Below the pieces are notes generated by a model. It ran no database searches. It had not been told where the DNA came from and worked only from the letters and a program-made list of their open reading frames with translations. 64,000 nucleotides of DNA from WHSM01 sp036375165 (lineage in GTDB: Bacteria > Actinomycetota > Actinomycetes > Mycobacteriales > Micromonosporaceae). Position 1 is the first letter of the stretch. The number at the start of each line of letters is the position of its first letter. The position numbers and the translations under genes were made by a program. This document shows, piece after piece, positions 62,606 to 64,000 of the stretch. The stretch is taken from positions 7,206 to 71,205 of the forward strand of contig DASUSI010000099.1 in NCBI GenBank assembly GCA_036375165.1, read 5' to 3'.

Positions 62606-62951
62606 ATTCCCGAGCATAGGGATCGGATAGTCCGTCCGTAGTCGTAGAAGGCGACGATGCATGGATCAGGCTCACCACCTGGATGGACCGGCCCGCTACA
62701 GCTGTCCACCATCGCTCGTAACTCGTCGACACCAGCAGACGGGTCGGCGCGAGCGCATAGAGATCGAAAACTCGTGTACCTGGGGCTAGTGCGCTATCCA
62801 TGAACGTTTACGTTGGGCGAGCTTCACCCAGCGCTCGCGTTGCGCGACGACGTTCGGGCATTGCCGACGAAGAGGAGACGGTGGCCAACCGACAAGATCC
62901 GGGTCGCTGTGACATGCCCGTCGGTGTCACGATATGTGTAGTTGCCGGTTA
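62606..62951. other. 346-base gap between the scrambled VOC gene and the PIN gene
   Basis: No frame with a convincing start. On the minus strand about 62818-62945 a stretch reads GNYTYRDTDGHVTATRILSV, protein-like, but a stop closes it just upstream and it has no start codon. It may be leftover of another gene. Confidence 0.3.
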
Positions 62952-63497
62952 TCAGGTGAGTCCCTGGTCAGCAGCCCAACGGGCAAACCCTCCTGGCCCG
63001 AAAGGGAGACGGTATGAATTCTCCAGCAGGTCGTCTGCGAGCGCGGAAACCAGGGGTACGGTGAGGAGGTCCTTCCTGATCGCCTCGCATAATAGTCCGA
63101 GAGTTCGGCGAACCTCGACATTACGTTCCTTGGCGGCGAGTCCGGCCACGCGGTCGTCAACGACAGCAATGGCATTTGCCATGGTCTCGGCGAGCACGAG
63201 CACTCCGCACTCTCCCACGTTGCGTCCGTCTGGGCCGACGAGACGTTGCTCGTAATGGACGAACGCCGTCAATTGCTCAGGACTGTTGAGGGAGACCTCC
63301 TCGATCCATTCGGCGTCGAGAGCGGCCTGTAGATAGCTGTACCGGCCGGCGCCGCTTCGTAACTCCGCTCCAACGACATCCGGAATCAGCACTCGCGCCC
63401 CCTGGAGCACGGCCTTGAGGACACCGAGCCATTGACTACGTGCGAAATGGCTCAACGGACCGGTGTCAAGCACGTACGTCTGAGGGTCCGCACTCAC
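62952..63497 (-). CDS. PIN-domain protein (putative toxin)
   Basis: 181 aa. GTG 63497 overlaps the stop of the preceding gene by four bases. The PIN acidic residues are visible: Asp11 in YVLDTGPLSHFA, Glu45 in PDVVGAELRSG, Glu96 in GRNVGECGVLVLAE and Asp114/Asp115 in AIAVVDDRVAGLAA. PIN domains are Mg-dependent RNases and frequent toxins of toxin-antitoxin pairs. The coupled upstream ImmA/IrrE-type gene could be its partner or controller. Target RNA unknown. Confidence 0.85.
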   Translation of the reverse strand: MSADPQTYVLDTGPLSHFARSQWLGVLKAVLQGARVLIPDVVGAELRSGAGRYSYLQAALDAEWIEEVSLNSPEQLTAFVHYEQRLVGPDGRNVGECGVLVLAETMANAIAVVDDRVAGLAAKERNVEVRRTLGLLCEAIRKDLLTVPLVSALADDLLENSYRLPFGPGGFARWAADQGLT

Positions 63498-64000
63498 GAC
63501 GTGACCACCCAGATTTCGGCCTCGGGCGCTGGAGCGCGGTCGGGCAGCCCGTCTTCAGTGAAAGTGCCCAGCAGCAATCCAAGAGCGCGGTCGGTTGTGA
63601 TGACTTCTTGCCGATACAACCCAAGAACAGCTTGCTCGTAGGTTCGCGGAAGAGACACCGGCTCCAGCTCTTGGGCAACGACGAGGTTCTTCTCGACGAT
63701 GTCAGCCCTCTTGGTTCGGACCCGCCGGATGTGGTTGGCCTGTGCCGTGTCAACGAGCCCTAGTTCGCTCAACCGTCGCGCGAGCGTTGCCATATCGACC
63801 TGATAGTGACTGCCTGCTCGTACCGAGGCGTCACGCAACGTCTCATCCGGTATCGCGGTCCACTTTACCCACCGTTCACGAACGTCAGCTTCTGGGAGCA
63901 GCACGGCGCGTGCGAAGCGGTCAAGATGAGCTTCTAGGTCGACGGTATCAGTGGAATCAATTCGCCAGTCCGTGGTGTATGGGTCCCGTATCAGGTAATG
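63494..64000 (-). CDS. ImmA/IrrE-like protein, C-terminal part (cut by window edge)
   Basis: The frame is open to the window edge (169 codons here). The sequence DLEAHLDRFARAVLLPEADV, RERWVKWTAIPDE and VRAGSHYQVDMATLARRLSE with LGLVD fits the C-terminal region after the HExxH zinc motif of ImmA/IrrE peptidases; that motif lies outside the window. Such proteins often have an N-terminal XRE domain. The overlap with the PIN gene (GTGA) shows one operon. Identification rests on pattern memory, as the catalytic part is not visible. Confidence 0.65.
   Translation of the reverse strand, partial: HYLIRDPYTTDWRIDSTDTVDLEAHLDRFARAVLLPEADVRERWVKWTAIPDETLRDASVRAGSHYQVDMATLARRLSELGLVDTAQANHIRRVRTKRADIVEKNLVVAQELEPVSLPRTYEQAVLGLYRQEVITTDRALGLLLGTFTEDGLPDRAPAPEAEIWVVTS

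Noticed and set aside
62800..63255. 151-codon plus-strand frame over the PIN gene
   Set aside because: It is antisense to a gene with all PIN acidic residues.

Overview
The window is GC-rich actinomycete chromosome, most likely from the Micromonosporaceae or a close relative. This rests on GC-rich third codon positions, frequent GTG starts, genes that begin 6-7 bases after a TANNNT -10 box (leaderless), and the families present: DUF397 next to XRE/DUF5753, GPP34, TY-Chap, DUF6457, DUF6458, Smr, NHL-thioredoxin and an LPxTG protein. The family placement is inference from gene content; no rRNA or tRNA gene was seen.

Layout. (1) 1-13.1 kb: de novo purine synthesis on the minus strand (purF partial, purL-purQ-purS, purB, purD), with a sterol-carrier-like gene and a secreted Tyr/Gly-rich membrane protein between purF and purL. 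A TetR regulator, winged-helix and crotonase genes and two decayed genes separate purB from purD. purC is not seen. (2) 13.3-20.4 kb: a secreted glycerophosphodiesterase, then an isonitrile locus. It comprises a Cys/His-rich small ORF with a strong ribosome binding site, a PvcB/IsnB-like Fe(II)/2-oxoglutarate oxygenase and a PvcA/IsnA-like isonitrile synthase. Next come an HTH regulator with a perfect GCAAAG-ATAA-CTTTGC operator, an MFS exporter read through in frame into MobA, and DUF6457. (3) 20.6-35.3 kb: TY-Chap protein, beta-propeller lipoprotein, quinone oxidoreductase, Lrp/AsnC regulator, a lipoprotein/histidine kinase/response regulator set, two overlapping dynamin-like GTPases, a MarR gene preceded by a leaderless short ORF, and two unassigned genes.

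(4) 35.7-39.4 kb: a three-gene 2-oxoacid dehydrogenase operon (E1 alpha, E1 beta, E2) closed by an 18-bp perfect hairpin. (5) 39.6-52 kb: a 47-residue conserved-looking protein, a Pro-rich membrane protein with an LppU-like end, NHL-thioredoxin, YqjF-like DUF2071, two DUF6458 membrane proteins, a PLP decarboxylase, SixA phosphatase, FadE-type acyl-CoA dehydrogenase with tandem palindromes upstream, an LPATG surface protein, a SpoIIE-type phosphatase and an Smr protein. (6) 52.3-64 kb: accessory DNA with a DUF397/XRE pair, a frameshifted small gene, GPP34, a HAF-repeat protein, DoxX and DedA membrane proteins, an ABC-2 exporter, DsrE, two broken VOC genes and a PIN/ImmA-type toxin-antitoxin-like pair running off the end.

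The most interesting items are the compact isonitrile locus with its Cys/His-rich small ORF and self-contained operator/exporter; a VOC gene whose internal segments are present but individually inverted, and which also carries a 44-bp insert flanked by a 5-bp duplication; and the high density of broken genes (five in 64 kb).
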